DNA of 64,000 bases from assembly GCA_027483885.1 (NCBI GenBank), contig JAIXTO010000220.1, positions 26,105-90,104 on the forward strand, read 5' to 3'. A program made the translations under genes and the position numbers. Positions 34,054 through 43,447 of the stretch are shown one piece after another. The notes under the pieces were generated by a model, which was not told the origin of the DNA, did not search any database, and worked only from the letters and a program-made list of their open reading frames with translations. Numbering within the stretch: position 1 is the stretch's first letter; every line of letters starts with the position of its first letter. This DNA is from Rhizobiaceae bacterium (lineage in GTDB: Bacteria; Pseudomonadota; Alphaproteobacteria; Rhizobiales; Rhizobiaceae).

Positions 34054-34992
34054 TCATGCCGGCGGCGCGGATGCCTTTCGCGCCGCTTTGCGTTCCAGCC
34101 CCAGTTGATGTTCGCGGTAGATGATGAAGATGCCGGCTGACACGGTAATGGCGGTTCCGATCAGCATCGATGATGTCGGCACGTCGCCGAACAGGAAATA
34201 GGCGATGATGATGCCGAGAATGATCGAGGAATAATCGAACGGCGCCACGGTCGAGACGTCGGCATGGCGATAACTTTCAGTCAGAAAGATCTGGCCGAGG
34301 CCACCAAAGAAGCCCGACGCGACGAGGAAGATCTTGTCTTCCGTCGGCAGAACCGCCCATCCGAACGGCAGGCTGACCAGCGAAAACACCGCCGCCGTCA
34401 GCGAAAAATAGACAACGATCGTGGACGTCTTTTCCGTGCGCACCAACTGGCGGGTCTGCACCATGGCAAGACCGCCGATGACGGCAGAGGTCAGCACGGC
34501 CGCCGCCCCCATCGCCTGGGCATTTTCCATCCCGCCATGGCTGAACAGCGAAAGTTTTGGCCAGGAAATGATCAGCACCCCGAATATGCCGAGCGCCACC
34601 GCACTCCAACGATAGACGCGCACCTTTTCTTTCAGGATCAGGGCTGCAAAAAGAACGGCCATCAGTGGGGAAGCGTAGCCAATGGCAATCGCATCCGGTA
34701 GCGGCAGGTGGAGGAGCCCGTAAAAGCCGCAGGCCATGGCGGCAATGCCCAGCATGCCGCGCTTCAGATGCCCGAAAGGACTGTCGGTGCGAAACGCGGT
34801 CGTCAGATCGCCGCGCATGGCGAGATAAATGAGGATCGGCACCAGCGCGAAGGCAGACCGGTAAAACGTGATCTGGCCGGCCGGAATGCCGTCGCCCGCC
34901 GACTTGATGCAGGTCTGCATGCCAAGAAATACAATGACGGACATGACTTTCATCGCAATCCCCTTGAGGGGATCCTGCGCATCGGAACTCAT
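34054..34992 (-). CDS. EamA/DMT family transporter
   Basis: A 312-residue inner-membrane protein with ten hydrophobic helices arranged as two EamA repeats (for example VMSVIVFLGMQTCIKSAG and AITVSAGIFIIYREH at the two ends). The conserved helix-4 segment PLPDAIAIGYASPLMAVLFAALIL and the second-repeat APFDYSSIILGIIIAYFLFGD match the drug/metabolite transporter superfamily. It probably exports amino acids or other small metabolites; substrate unknown. It is divergent from pepN across a 273-base intergenic region. Confidence 0.88.
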   Translation of the reverse strand: MSSDAQDPLKGIAMKVMSVIVFLGMQTCIKSAGDGIPAGQITFYRSAFALVPILIYLAMRGDLTTAFRTDSPFGHLKRGMLGIAAMACGFYGLLHLPLPDAIAIGYASPLMAVLFAALILKEKVRVYRWSAVALGIFGVLIISWPKLSLFSHGGMENAQAMGAAAVLTSAVIGGLAMVQTRQLVRTEKTSTIVVYFSLTAAVFSLVSLPFGWAVLPTEDKIFLVASGFFGGLGQIFLTESYRHADVSTVAPFDYSSIILGIIIAYFLFGDVPTSSMLIGTAITVSAGIFIIYREHQLGLERKAARKASAPPA

Positions 34993-35265
34993 TCTCTAGC
35001 TCGCCGCGAGATCGGCCGTCAGTTGGCCGAAGGAAACAAATACTGACTCATATCGTTGGGACAGTAGCGAAAACCGCCGTATTGATACATCAAGTCTTGT
35101 GATGAATCGATCAAAGTCCGAAAATCGCGGTTCGGCCTCTCGACATCATCCGACTTTTAGGATGGGTTTTAGCAATCGTTCAGTTTTGAATGCAATATTC
35201 GCAGCCTGAATCTCACTGCCGGCAAAACATTCGGCATCCTTGCCAAGTCAAGACCAGGAAACATC

Positions 35266-37917
35266 ATGCGCACAGACACGGGTCAGATCGTCCACCTGGC
35301 AGACTACCGCCCCACTGATTTCGTTCTGGAACGCGTCGATCTGACATTCGAACTGGATCCCACGGCAACCCGTCTTGAATCACGGCTGATCTTTCATCGG
35401 CGCCCGGGTGCGGACGGCACGGCTCCCCTGGTGCTGGATGGCGATGAACTTTCCCTCTCCGAACTGCGTCTCGACCAGAACGAGATGCCGGCCGCACAGT
35501 TCGACGTGACACCCGATAGCCTTGTCATCCGCGACCTGCCGGCATCGGCCCCCTTCGAGGTGACGGTCATCACCATCATCAACCCCGAGGCCAATACGCA
35601 GCTGATGGGGCTTTACCGCACCAGCGGCGTCTATTGCACACAGTGCGAGGCGGAAGGCTTTCGCCGCATCACCTATTTCCCGGATCGTCCGGATGTGCTG
35701 GCGCCCTATACCATTACCATCATTGCCGACAAGGCGACCAATCCGGTGCTGCTGTCGAACGGCAATTTTCTCGGCGGCGGCAACTATGACGAAGGCCGGC
35801 ATTTCGCTGCCTGGTTCGATCCCTTCCCCAAGCCGAGCTATCTGTTTGCGCTGGTGGCCGGTGATCTCGGCGTCGTCGACGATACGTTCACCACGCTCTC
35901 AGGCCGCGAGGTGGCGCTGAAAATCTATGTCGAGCACGGCAAGGAGCCGCGCGCCACCTACGCCATGGATGCGCTGAAACGTTCGATGACGTGGGACGAG
36001 GAACGCTTCGGCCGCGAATACGATCTCGATATCTTCATGATCGTCGCCGTCTCCGATTTCAACATGGGGGCGATGGAGAACAAGGGCCTCAACGTCTTCA
36101 ACGACAAATACGTTTTGGCCGACCCGGAAACGGCGACTGACCAGGATTACGCCAATATCGAAGCCATCATTGCGCACGAATATTTCCACAACTGGACCGG
36201 CAACCGCATCACCTGCCGCGACTGGTTCCAGCTCTGCCTCAAGGAAGGCCTGACGGTCTATCGCGACCACGAGTTTTCCGCCGACCAGCGCTCGCGCGCC
36301 GTCAAGCGTATCGCCGAAGTGCGTCACCTGAAGTCGGAACAATTTCCGGAGGACGCCGGCCCGCTCGCGCATCCGGTCCGCCCGACGACCTATCGCGAGA
36401 TCAACAACTTCTACACGACGACGGTCTACGAAAAAGGATCGGAAGTCACCCGCATGATTGCCACCATCCTCGGGCGCGATCTGTTCAAGACGGGCATGGA
36501 TCTCTATTTCGAGCGTCACGATGGCGAGGCTGCCACCGTCGAGGATTTCGTAAAATGCTTTGCCGAGGTGAGCGACCGCGACCTGTCGCAGTTTTCGCGC
36601 TGGTACCAGCAGGCCGGCACACCGATGGTCAGCGTCTCGGCGACCTATGACGCAGCGGCCCAGAATTTCAGCCTGTCGCTGGAGCAGACGATCCCGGCCA
36701 CCCCCGGCCAGCCGGTCAAGGAGGCGATGCATATCCCGCTTTCCTTCGCGCTGATCCTCGACAATGGCGCGATTGCCGAACCGGCTTCGGTGTCCGGCGG
36801 CGAGGTGACGGGCGATGTTCTGCACCTTCAGGAGCGCCGGCAGACCTTCACCTTTACCGGCATCGCATCCCGTCCGGTTCTGTCGCTCAACCGCAGCTTT
36901 TCCGCGCCGATCAACCTCGATTTTACCCAGTCTGCAGCTGACCTTGCCCATATCGCCCGTCACGACAGCGACCTCTTTTCCCGCTGGCAGGCGCTCACCG
37001 ACCTTGCCCTGCCGAACCTGATGCAGGCCGCGCGGGATGCGCGGGCCGGCGCCGAGATAACCTGCGACCCCGCCCTCCTGACCGCTCTTCTGGAAGCGGC
37101 CGGCGATGAAAGCCTGGAACCCGCCTTTCGCGCGCAGGTGCTCGCCCTGCCAAGTGAAACCGATATTGCCCGCGAGCTTGGCGGCAACACGGATCCCGAT
37201 GCCATTCACGCCGGCCGCCAGGCGATCCTTTCGCTGGTGGCGACCGCCGGTGCCAAAACTTTCGAGCATCTGTTTAATACGTTGCGGCTCTCGGGTACGT
37301 TTACGCCGGATGCGTCCAGTGCCGGCAGGCGAGCCCTGCGCAACAGCGCCCTCTCCTACCTCTCCTACCTGGACGGCGGTGTCGAACGCGCATCGAGCGC
37401 CTTTGCAGAGGCCGACAACATGACCGACATGGTCCAGGCGCTGACAGTTCTCGCCCATCGTTTTCCCGGCCAGGCGGCCACCGCAAACGCGCTCGGCGCC
37501 TTCCTCAAGCGTTTTGAAGGCAATGCGCTGGTGCTCGACAAATGGTTCTCATTGCAGGCAACCATTCCCGGCAATGGCGCCCTGGCCAGGGTTCGGGCGC
37601 TGATGGAAGATCCGAACTATGTGGCCGGCAATCCGAACCGCGTGCGGGCACTGGTCGGCGCTTTTGCCTTTTCCAATCCCACCGGCTTCAACCGCGTCGA
37701 TGGCGAAGGCTATCGCTTCCTGGCCCGCCAGATTCTTGGCATCGATCCGCGCAATCCCCAGCTTGCGGCCCGCATCCTGACCGCCATGCGCTCTTTTCGT
37801 TCACTGGAACCGGCGCGCGCCAGCCACGCCCGGGCCGCCCTCAGCGAGATCAACGGCGCGCCTCACCTCTCCACGGACGTGCGCGACATCGTCGAGCGCA
37901 TGCTCAAGGATGGATGA
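35266..37917 (+). CDS. pepN: Aminopeptidase N (M1 family)
   Basis: An 883-residue zinc metallopeptidase that removes N-terminal amino acids from peptides in the cytoplasm. The exopeptidase motif is GAMENKG. The zinc site is HEYFHNWTGNR with His304, Glu305 and His308, and the third ligand is Glu327 in LKEGLTVYRD. The catalytic tyrosine region TVYEKGSEV is also present. The C-terminal ERAP-like and all-alpha PepN domains complete the length typical of bacterial PepN (about 870-885). CAGGAAA precedes the ATG. Confidence 0.96.
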   Translation: MRTDTGQIVHLADYRPTDFVLERVDLTFELDPTATRLESRLIFHRRPGADGTAPLVLDGDELSLSELRLDQNEMPAAQFDVTPDSLVIRDLPASAPFEVTVITIINPEANTQLMGLYRTSGVYCTQCEAEGFRRITYFPDRPDVLAPYTITIIADKATNPVLLSNGNFLGGGNYDEGRHFAAWFDPFPKPSYLFALVAGDLGVVDDTFTTLSGREVALKIYVEHGKEPRATYAMDALKRSMTWDEERFGREYDLDIFMIVAVSDFNMGAMENKGLNVFNDKYVLADPETATDQDYANIEAIIAHEYFHNWTGNRITCRDWFQLCLKEGLTVYRDHEFSADQRSRAVKRIAEVRHLKSEQFPEDAGPLAHPVRPTTYREINNFYTTTVYEKGSEVTRMIATILGRDLFKTGMDLYFERHDGEAATVEDFVKCFAEVSDRDLSQFSRWYQQAGTPMVSVSATYDAAAQNFSLSLEQTIPATPGQPVKEAMHIPLSFALILDNGAIAEPASVSGGEVTGDVLHLQERRQTFTFTGIASRPVLSLNRSFSAPINLDFTQSAADLAHIARHDSDLFSRWQALTDLALPNLMQAARDARAGAEITCDPALLTALLEAAGDESLEPAFRAQVLALPSETDIARELGGNTDPDAIHAGRQAILSLVATAGAKTFEHLFNTLRLSGTFTPDASSAGRRALRNSALSYLSYLDGGVERASSAFAEADNMTDMVQALTVLAHRFPGQAATANALGAFLKRFEGNALVLDKWFSLQATIPGNGALARVRALMEDPNYVAGNPNRVRALVGAFAFSNPTGFNRVDGEGYRFLARQILGIDPRNPQLAARILTAMRSFRSLEPARASHARAALSEINGAPHLSTDVRDIVERMLKDG

Positions 37918-37971
37918 TGAACGGGTGCCAAAACCTCCCAGATGGTTGTGGCGCGCGTTCCTGCATCCTCT

Positions 37972-38107
37972 GATTCCGCCAAAACACCTCAAAATGCACC
38001 AAGTGCAAAAACCGGACCATATGGTTAATATTTTATGACCACATGCTCTGGACAAGGCGAATCAGCTTTGATTCACTGTGCATAGTTCGCAAGCGGCATT
38101 GCGAATC
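37972..38107. promoter_or_regulatory. Cluster of GANTC (CcrM) methylation sites before pleC-like gene
   Basis: Four GANTC sites lie at 37972, 38059, 38070 and 38103, three of them within 49 bases, just upstream of the PleC-like kinase. GGTTAA (38023-38028), a CtrA half-site-like sequence, lies between them. In alphaproteobacteria CcrM methylates GANTC, and GcrA/CtrA read such promoters to time cell-cycle genes. About 0.8 sites would be expected by chance in this 213-base gap. Confidence 0.4.
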
Positions 38108-38130
38108 ACGACGAGGGATCAATCATAGCT

Positions 38131-40503
38131 ATGGCGAACGTGCAGCGGGAAACCGCGGCCGAGGAACGGCTGCGCTTCAAATTTCCGGATGGCCTCACGC
38201 TCCCGGCGGTCGACGGCACCATGCTGTCTGCGATGCGGCGCCGGCTTGAACGGCTGCCGAGTGCGGAGCTATGGCTGAAGCGCTCGATCCCGATCCTCAT
38301 CATCGCGTTTCTGGCGGTGGTTGCGGCGTCGCGCCTGCTCGGGCTTGTCTCGGAACGGGCGCGCATGGAAGAGGCGGCCCGCCAGTCGACGGCGCTGCTG
38401 GCCGCCGCAAGTGCTGCAGCCTTTGCCGGTCACGAACAGGCCTTTGCAAATGCCGATCGCAAGGCTGCCGAGGCGCGCCTTGCCCTCTTCCTGCCGCAGA
38501 CCAAACTGCAGGCAGGCGCCTTTATCGTGCTTGTTGATGCAACGGGCCGCATTTTCGGCGGCAGCTTCCAGGCACAGTCCTATATCGGCGAACGTCTCGA
38601 TACGGTTTTGCCGGAAATGGTGGCGCTGCGCCGTTTCGGCGATGACGACGGTGTCATCGAAACCACGTTCAGCGACATTCCCCACTACGCTGCGATCAAG
38701 GCCATTGGCGGTGCAGCCGGCGGACTTGTGGTCGCGGCCCATTCGCTGGAAGCCACCAACCAGTTCTGGCGCCAGCAGGTTTCGCTCAACGTCACGCTGT
38801 TTACCGGCATTTCTTCGGTCCTGCTCGTCATCCTCTATGCCTATTATATGCAGGTGAAGCGCGCCCGCGATGCCGACGAGATCTTTCTGGAATCCAACAT
38901 GCGGGTGGAAACGGCGCTGTCGCGCGGCCGCTGCGGTCTTTGGGATTTCGATCTGGCCAATCGCCGGCTGTTCTGGTCGCGCTCCATGTATGAAATGCTC
39001 GGCCTGCCGCCGGGCAACAACATGCTCTCCTTCAGCGAAGCGGCCCGGATGATGCATCCCTCCGATGGCAACCTCTTTGCACTGGCGCGCGCCGTCGGGC
39101 GCGGCAATGAAAAGCAGATCGACCAGGTGTTTCGCATGCGCCATGCCGCCGGCCATTATGTCTGGATGCGGGCCCGCGCCCAGGTGATGAAATCGAGCAG
39201 CGGCCGCACCCACGTCATCGGCATTGCCATGGACGTGACCGAACAGCATCGCCTTGCCCAGCGTTATGCCGAGGCCGACCAGCGCCTCGCCGACGCCATC
39301 GAATGCACCTCGGAAGCTTTCGTGCTCTGGGACAAGAACGATCGTCTGGTCATGTGCAACACCCATTTCCAGCAGGCCTACGGTCTGCCGGACAGCGTGC
39401 TTGTGCCCGGCACGGAAAAAAGCGTCGTTACCGCCGCCGCTGCCCGCCCGGTCATCGAACGGCGCATTGCAGACCCCGACCACAACGGTTTTTCGCGCAC
39501 CACGGAAGTACAGCTTGCCGATGAGCGCTGGCTGCAGATCAACGAGCGGCGCACTGCCGATGGCGGCATGGTGTCTGTCGGCACCGATATCTCGCTGCTG
39601 AAGCGCCACCAGGAACGGCTGCGCGAATCCGAGCGCCGCCTGATGGCCACCATCGGTGACCTCTCCTCATCGCAGAAGAAGCTCGAACGCCAGAAGGCGG
39701 AGCTTTCCACCGCCAATGCCAACTATCAGGCAGAGAAAGAGCGCGCCGAGGCCGCCAACAAGGCAAAATCGGAATTTCTGGCCAATATGAGCCATGAGTT
39801 GCGCACGCCGCTCAACGCCATTCTCGGCTTTTCCGAAATCCTGCTCAACGGCATGTTCGGTCCGGTGGGCTCACCGAAATACAGCGAATATGCCCGCGAT
39901 ATCCACGACAGCGGCAAGCACCTGCTGAACGTCATCAACGATATTCTCGACATGTCCAAGATCGAGGCCGGCCACATGAAGATCGTCTGCGAGACGATCG
40001 ATCTGGCGCCGCTGATCGAGGAAAGCATCCGCCTCACCTCCATGCCGGCCGATGCCAAGTCGATCACGGTCACCCAGCGCGTCGATGCGGGCCTTCAGAT
40101 GAGCGGCGACCGGCGCGCCATGAAGCAGATTCTGCTCAACCTCTTGTCCAATGCGGTGAAGTTCACCAACGAAGGCGGCCGCGTTGAGCTGCGCGCCCAC
40201 CATTCGCGGCGCGGCCTGCTGTTGACCATCGCCGATACCGGCATCGGCATTCCCCGCAATGCACTCGGCAAGATCGGCCAGCCTTTTGAGCAGGTGCAGA
40301 GCCAGTATGCCAAGAGCAAAGGCGGCTCCGGCCTTGGCCTTGCCATCTCCCGCTCGCTGGTCACCCTCCATGGCGGCCGGATGCGCATTCGCTCCAAGAT
40401 CGAGTGTGGCACCGTGGTCGGTCTGTTTATCCCCCAAGAGTCTGCCGCTTTGGCGACACAGCCGACAGAAAAATTGCGCGAACCCGCTTCGACAGCCGCT
40501 TGA
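38131..40503 (+). CDS. pleC: PAS sensor histidine kinase/phosphatase, PleC-like
   Basis: A 790-residue inner-membrane sensor kinase. One helix at about residues 51-70 (IPILIIAFLAVVAASRLLGL), a periplasmic sensor region, and a second helix at about 215-235 (LFTGISSVLLVILYAYYM) are followed by two PAS domains (about 255-375 and 390-490) and a coiled coil. The HisKA domain has phospho-acceptor His555 in FLANMSHELRTPLNAILGF. The HATPase domain has the N, G1 and G2 boxes (LLNLLSNAVKF, IADTGIGIP, KGGSGLGLAI). The H-box neighbourhood (FGP.G...Y..YA.DI..SG) is that of the PleC/DivJ/PdhS group acting on DivK. The position beside glnE fits my recollection of rhizobial pleC loci. The last 77 bases overlap glnE. 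Confidence 0.8.
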   Translation: MANVQRETAAEERLRFKFPDGLTLPAVDGTMLSAMRRRLERLPSAELWLKRSIPILIIAFLAVVAASRLLGLVSERARMEEAARQSTALLAAASAAAFAGHEQAFANADRKAAEARLALFLPQTKLQAGAFIVLVDATGRIFGGSFQAQSYIGERLDTVLPEMVALRRFGDDDGVIETTFSDIPHYAAIKAIGGAAGGLVVAAHSLEATNQFWRQQVSLNVTLFTGISSVLLVILYAYYMQVKRARDADEIFLESNMRVETALSRGRCGLWDFDLANRRLFWSRSMYEMLGLPPGNNMLSFSEAARMMHPSDGNLFALARAVGRGNEKQIDQVFRMRHAAGHYVWMRARAQVMKSSSGRTHVIGIAMDVTEQHRLAQRYAEADQRLADAIECTSEAFVLWDKNDRLVMCNTHFQQAYGLPDSVLVPGTEKSVVTAAAARPVIERRIADPDHNGFSRTTEVQLADERWLQINERRTADGGMVSVGTDISLLKRHQERLRESERRLMATIGDLSSSQKKLERQKAELSTANANYQAEKERAEAANKAKSEFLANMSHELRTPLNAILGFSEILLNGMFGPVGSPKYSEYARDIHDSGKHLLNVINDILDMSKIEAGHMKIVCETIDLAPLIEESIRLTSMPADAKSITVTQRVDAGLQMSGDRRAMKQILLNLLSNAVKFTNEGGRVELRAHHSRRGLLLTIADTGIGIPRNALGKIGQPFEQVQSQYAKSKGGSGLGLAISRSLVTLHGGRMRIRSKIECGTVVGLFIPQESAALATQPTEKLREPASTAA

Positions 40504-43414
40504 TGTCGGCCTCGACCATTTTGAGGCTTGGGGCATCGGCAGCAGTCGAAAGCCTTTCGATCAGGCCCGCAGGTGCATCCTTCGGCTCAAAAGCCCCTTC
40601 GACGCAGAGCCGCACGATCTGCGACAGTTCGGTATAGAGGGAAAGAGCCGCACTGCAGGTCTCGAGATCGTCGGTAGAAAGGCATCGCGCACCATGACGC
40701 ACAAGAACTGCCTGCGTTCCGCTCGTCAGGCACTCCATGTCGTCGTCTGCACCGACGGCATCATTGTGCGCGATCAGCCGCAGATACTGCGCCAGGAACT
40801 CGATATCGACGAGACCACCGGGGATCAGCTTTAGGTCCCACACATCGCGCGGCGGCTTCTCCTTGTCGATCAGGCTGCGCATTTCGGCAACGTCTGCTGC
40901 AATTTTTGCCTTATCAACCGGTTGCGCCAGAACCTCGGCAATCACACCAGATGCCTCGGCCATCAGGCTGTCCTCGCCACACACCATCCGCGCGCGCGTC
41001 AGCGCCATGTGTTCCCAGGTCCAGGCCTCCTCCAGCTGATATTTTCGAAAGGCATTGATCCGCGTTGCCACCGGCCCCTTGTTGCCGGACGGACGAAGCC
41101 GCAGGTCGACCTCGAAGATGATGCCCTCGGCGGTCGGCGCCGAAAGCGCCGCAATCAGCCGCTGCGTCACACGGGTAAAATAGCGCACCGCATCGAGCGG
41201 CTTTGCGCCAGCCGATTCGGCAACCGCATCGGGATAGTCGTAGAGCAGGATGAGGTCCACGTCGGAGCCAGCCGTCAGCTCGAAACTGCCGAGCTTTCCC
41301 ATGCCCATCACAGCCACGCGCCCGCCCGGATAGCGCCCATGCGCCTGCTCCATCTCGCGCATCACGGCCAAAAGCGCTGCGTCGATGACGAGATCGGCAA
41401 GATCCGTAAAGGCCCGCCCCGCCTGCACGCCGGTGATGGCACCGGTGAGCAGGCGGATACCGATCAGAAAACGCTGTTCGGCCGCAAAGATGCGCAGCCG
41501 ATCCAGCACCTCCTCGTAATGGCGGGCAGCGCCGACGAAGGAGGAAAGCCGGTCGGAGAGATAGGCCCGTGTCGGGATTTCCTGCATCAGGCCGGGATCG
41601 AGCATGCCATCGAACACATGCGGACGCGCCGCCACGATATCCGCCAATCGCGGTGCGGCAGACATCACCATGACGAGAAGCGACAACAGGCCGGGATTGG
41701 TGTTCAGCAGCGAAAACAGCTGGATCCCCGCCGGCAGCGCCTTCAAGAACCCATCAAAACGCAACAGCGCGTCGTCTGCCCGCTTGCTGAGCCCAAAGGC
41801 GCTCAAAAGCTCCGGCATCAGTTCCGTCAGCCGCTCGCGGGCCTCCACCGATTGCGTGGCCCGGTAACGGCCGTAATGCCAGGTGCGGATAACGCGAGAC
41901 ATATCGGCCGGTCGCTCGAAGCCCAGCCGCGAAAGCGTCTCCAGCGTTTCCGGATCGTCGTTCTGGCCGGTAAACACCAGATTGCCATCGCTTGCCGAGA
42001 GCTTGCTCTCCTGCTCGAACAGTTTTGCATAACGCCGTTCCACCGTGCGCAGCACCGCCTCCAGCGCCTCGGAAAAGGCCGCCGTATCGGCAAAACCCAG
42101 CATGAAGGCGATGCGCTTCAGTTCGGTCTCGGTGTCCGGAAGGCGGTGCGTCTGCTCGTCGCGCACCATCTGGATGCGATGCTCGACATTGCGCAGGAAC
42201 CAGTACGCTTGCGTCAGTTCGGCCGCGATCTCCGGCCTTATCCACTGCGCATCGGCAAGTGCTGCCAGCGCCCGCTCGGTCTCCCGTTCGCGAAGGACCG
42301 GCATGCGCCCGCCGGCGATCAGTTGCTGCGTCTGGGCAAAAAACTCGATCTCGCGGATGCCGCCGCGCCCGAGCTTCACGTCATGCCCCTTCACCGCAAT
42401 GGCACCGTGGCCCTTGTGGGCATGGATCTGCCGCTTGATCGAGTGAATGTCGGCAATCGCGGCATAATCGAGATATTTTCGAAACACGAAGGGCACCATG
42501 TCGCGCAGGAAAGCCGCTCCGGCGGCAAGATCACCCGCCATCGGCCGCGCCTTGATATAGGCAGCCCGCTCCCAATTCTGCCCGCGTCCTTCGTAATAGA
42601 TGAGCGCTGCCTCCACCGGCACCGCAAGCGCCGTCGAGCCGGGGTCCGGCCGCAGACGTAGATCCGTGCGAAACACATAGCCGTCGCCGGTGCGCTCCTG
42701 CAGAATGCGGATCAGCCGGCGCATCATGCGCCCATAAAGCTCGGTCGCCTCCAGCGGATCGGGCAGGATTTTAGCCTCGCCATCGAAAAACACCACGATG
42801 TCGATGTCGGAGGAATAGTTCAGCTCGAATGCCCCGAGCTTGCCCATGGCCAGCACGATCAGCCCGGAATTTTCCGCAGGTTTTGTGGGGTCGGCAAGCG
42901 TCAGCTTGCCACTCTGATGATGGGTCACCAGCAGATGGTCAATGGCAGCGGCCACGGCAGCATCGGCGAGACGGCTCAACCACCGTGTCGTCTCCCGGCA
43001 TTCGATCAGTCCGCCGAGATCGCCCAGTGCCAGCAGAAAACTCACCTCCCGCTTGGCAAGGCGCAACGCGGTCATCACCTCGCCCTCACCGGGCGTGCGA
43101 CCTTCCAGGTCGGGCCGCCAGCAATTGCGCGCACGCTCAATCGCCGCCTCGATGAGGCCATCCAGCGGATGCGTCAGCGCATTGGCAAGGAGTGCCGGGC
43201 TGATCACCGCGATGTCGCGCAGGTAGGGCGAAAGCGAAAAGGCAGCGACCAGAAAGTCCTTGAGCGCCCCGGCTTCAGCCAGCATGCCGGCAATCGCAGG
43301 TTCGCGGCCGGCCATTTCCTTCAGCGCGGAAAGGGCCGACTTAGCTTCTGTCTGGTTGAATGGTTTCAGCACATCCGCGCGCACGTCGCCGAGGCTTATT
43401 GGCTTTGTCGCCAC
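40427..43414 (-). CDS. glnE: Bifunctional glutamine synthetase adenylyltransferase/adenylyl-removing enzyme
   Basis: A 995-residue cytosolic regulator that attaches AMP to, and removes it from, glutamine synthetase in response to PII and glutamine. It has two nucleotidyltransferase domains: the N-terminal one with ELNYSSDIDIVVFFDG (deadenylylation) and the C-terminal one with ELTAGSDVDLILLYDYPD (adenylylation). The linking regions contain GRGGIREIEFFAQTQQL and LIPGGLVDIEFLAQYL, both diagnostic. Length is as in other GlnE. The GTG start has GGGAGGAAGAG upstream. It is the last gene of a minus-strand series after the two-component pair and overlaps the PleC-like gene tail-to-tail by 77 bases. 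Confidence 0.96.
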   Translation of the reverse strand: MATKPISLGDVRADVLKPFNQTEAKSALSALKEMAGREPAIAGMLAEAGALKDFLVAAFSLSPYLRDIAVISPALLANALTHPLDGLIEAAIERARNCWRPDLEGRTPGEGEVMTALRLAKREVSFLLALGDLGGLIECRETTRWLSRLADAAVAAAIDHLLVTHHQSGKLTLADPTKPAENSGLIVLAMGKLGAFELNYSSDIDIVVFFDGEAKILPDPLEATELYGRMMRRLIRILQERTGDGYVFRTDLRLRPDPGSTALAVPVEAALIYYEGRGQNWERAAYIKARPMAGDLAAGAAFLRDMVPFVFRKYLDYAAIADIHSIKRQIHAHKGHGAIAVKGHDVKLGRGGIREIEFFAQTQQLIAGGRMPVLRERETERALAALADAQWIRPEIAAELTQAYWFLRNVEHRIQMVRDEQTHRLPDTETELKRIAFMLGFADTAAFSEALEAVLRTVERRYAKLFEQESKLSASDGNLVFTGQNDDPETLETLSRLGFERPADMSRVIRTWHYGRYRATQSVEARERLTELMPELLSAFGLSKRADDALLRFDGFLKALPAGIQLFSLLNTNPGLLSLLVMVMSAAPRLADIVAARPHVFDGMLDPGLMQEIPTRAYLSDRLSSFVGAARHYEEVLDRLRIFAAEQRFLIGIRLLTGAITGVQAGRAFTDLADLVIDAALLAVMREMEQAHGRYPGGRVAVMGMGKLGSFELTAGSDVDLILLYDYPDAVAESAGAKPLDAVRYFTRVTQRLIAALSAPTAEGIIFEVDLRLRPSGNKGPVATRINAFRKYQLEEAWTWEHMALTRARMVCGEDSLMAEASGVIAEVLAQPVDKAKIAADVAEMRSLIDKEKPPRDVWDLKLIPGGLVDIEFLAQYLRLIAHNDAVGADDDMECLTSGTQAVLVRHGARCLSTDDLETCSAALSLYTELSQIVRLCVEGAFEPKDAPAGLIERLSTAADAPSLKMVEADIKRLSKRVRAIFLSAVSPKRQTLGG

Positions 43415-43427
43415 GATCTCTTCCTCC

Positions 43428-43447
43428 CTAATCCCTTGAAGGATTAG
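43428..43447 (-). promoter_or_regulatory. Hairpin abutting the glnE ribosome-binding site
   Basis: CTAATCC (43428-43434) and GGATTAG (43441-43447) form a 7-bp stem with a 6-nt loop in the 33-base gap between the histidine kinase and glnE. The base of the hairpin directly adjoins the glnE Shine-Dalgarno (GGGAGGAAGAG). It may modulate translation or terminate some transcripts. The role is inferred from position only. Confidence 0.35.

Noticed and set aside
35080..35091. TTGATACATCAA as an FNR box before pepN
   Set aside because: The half-sites are separated by two bases instead of four, so an FNR/FixK dimer would not fit; probably a chance palindrome.
40922..42661. Long plus-strand frame (579 codons) antisense to glnE
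   Set aside because: The product is His/Arg/Gln-rich with no domain, and the opposite strand encodes unmistakable GlnE. A GC-rich third-position shadow.
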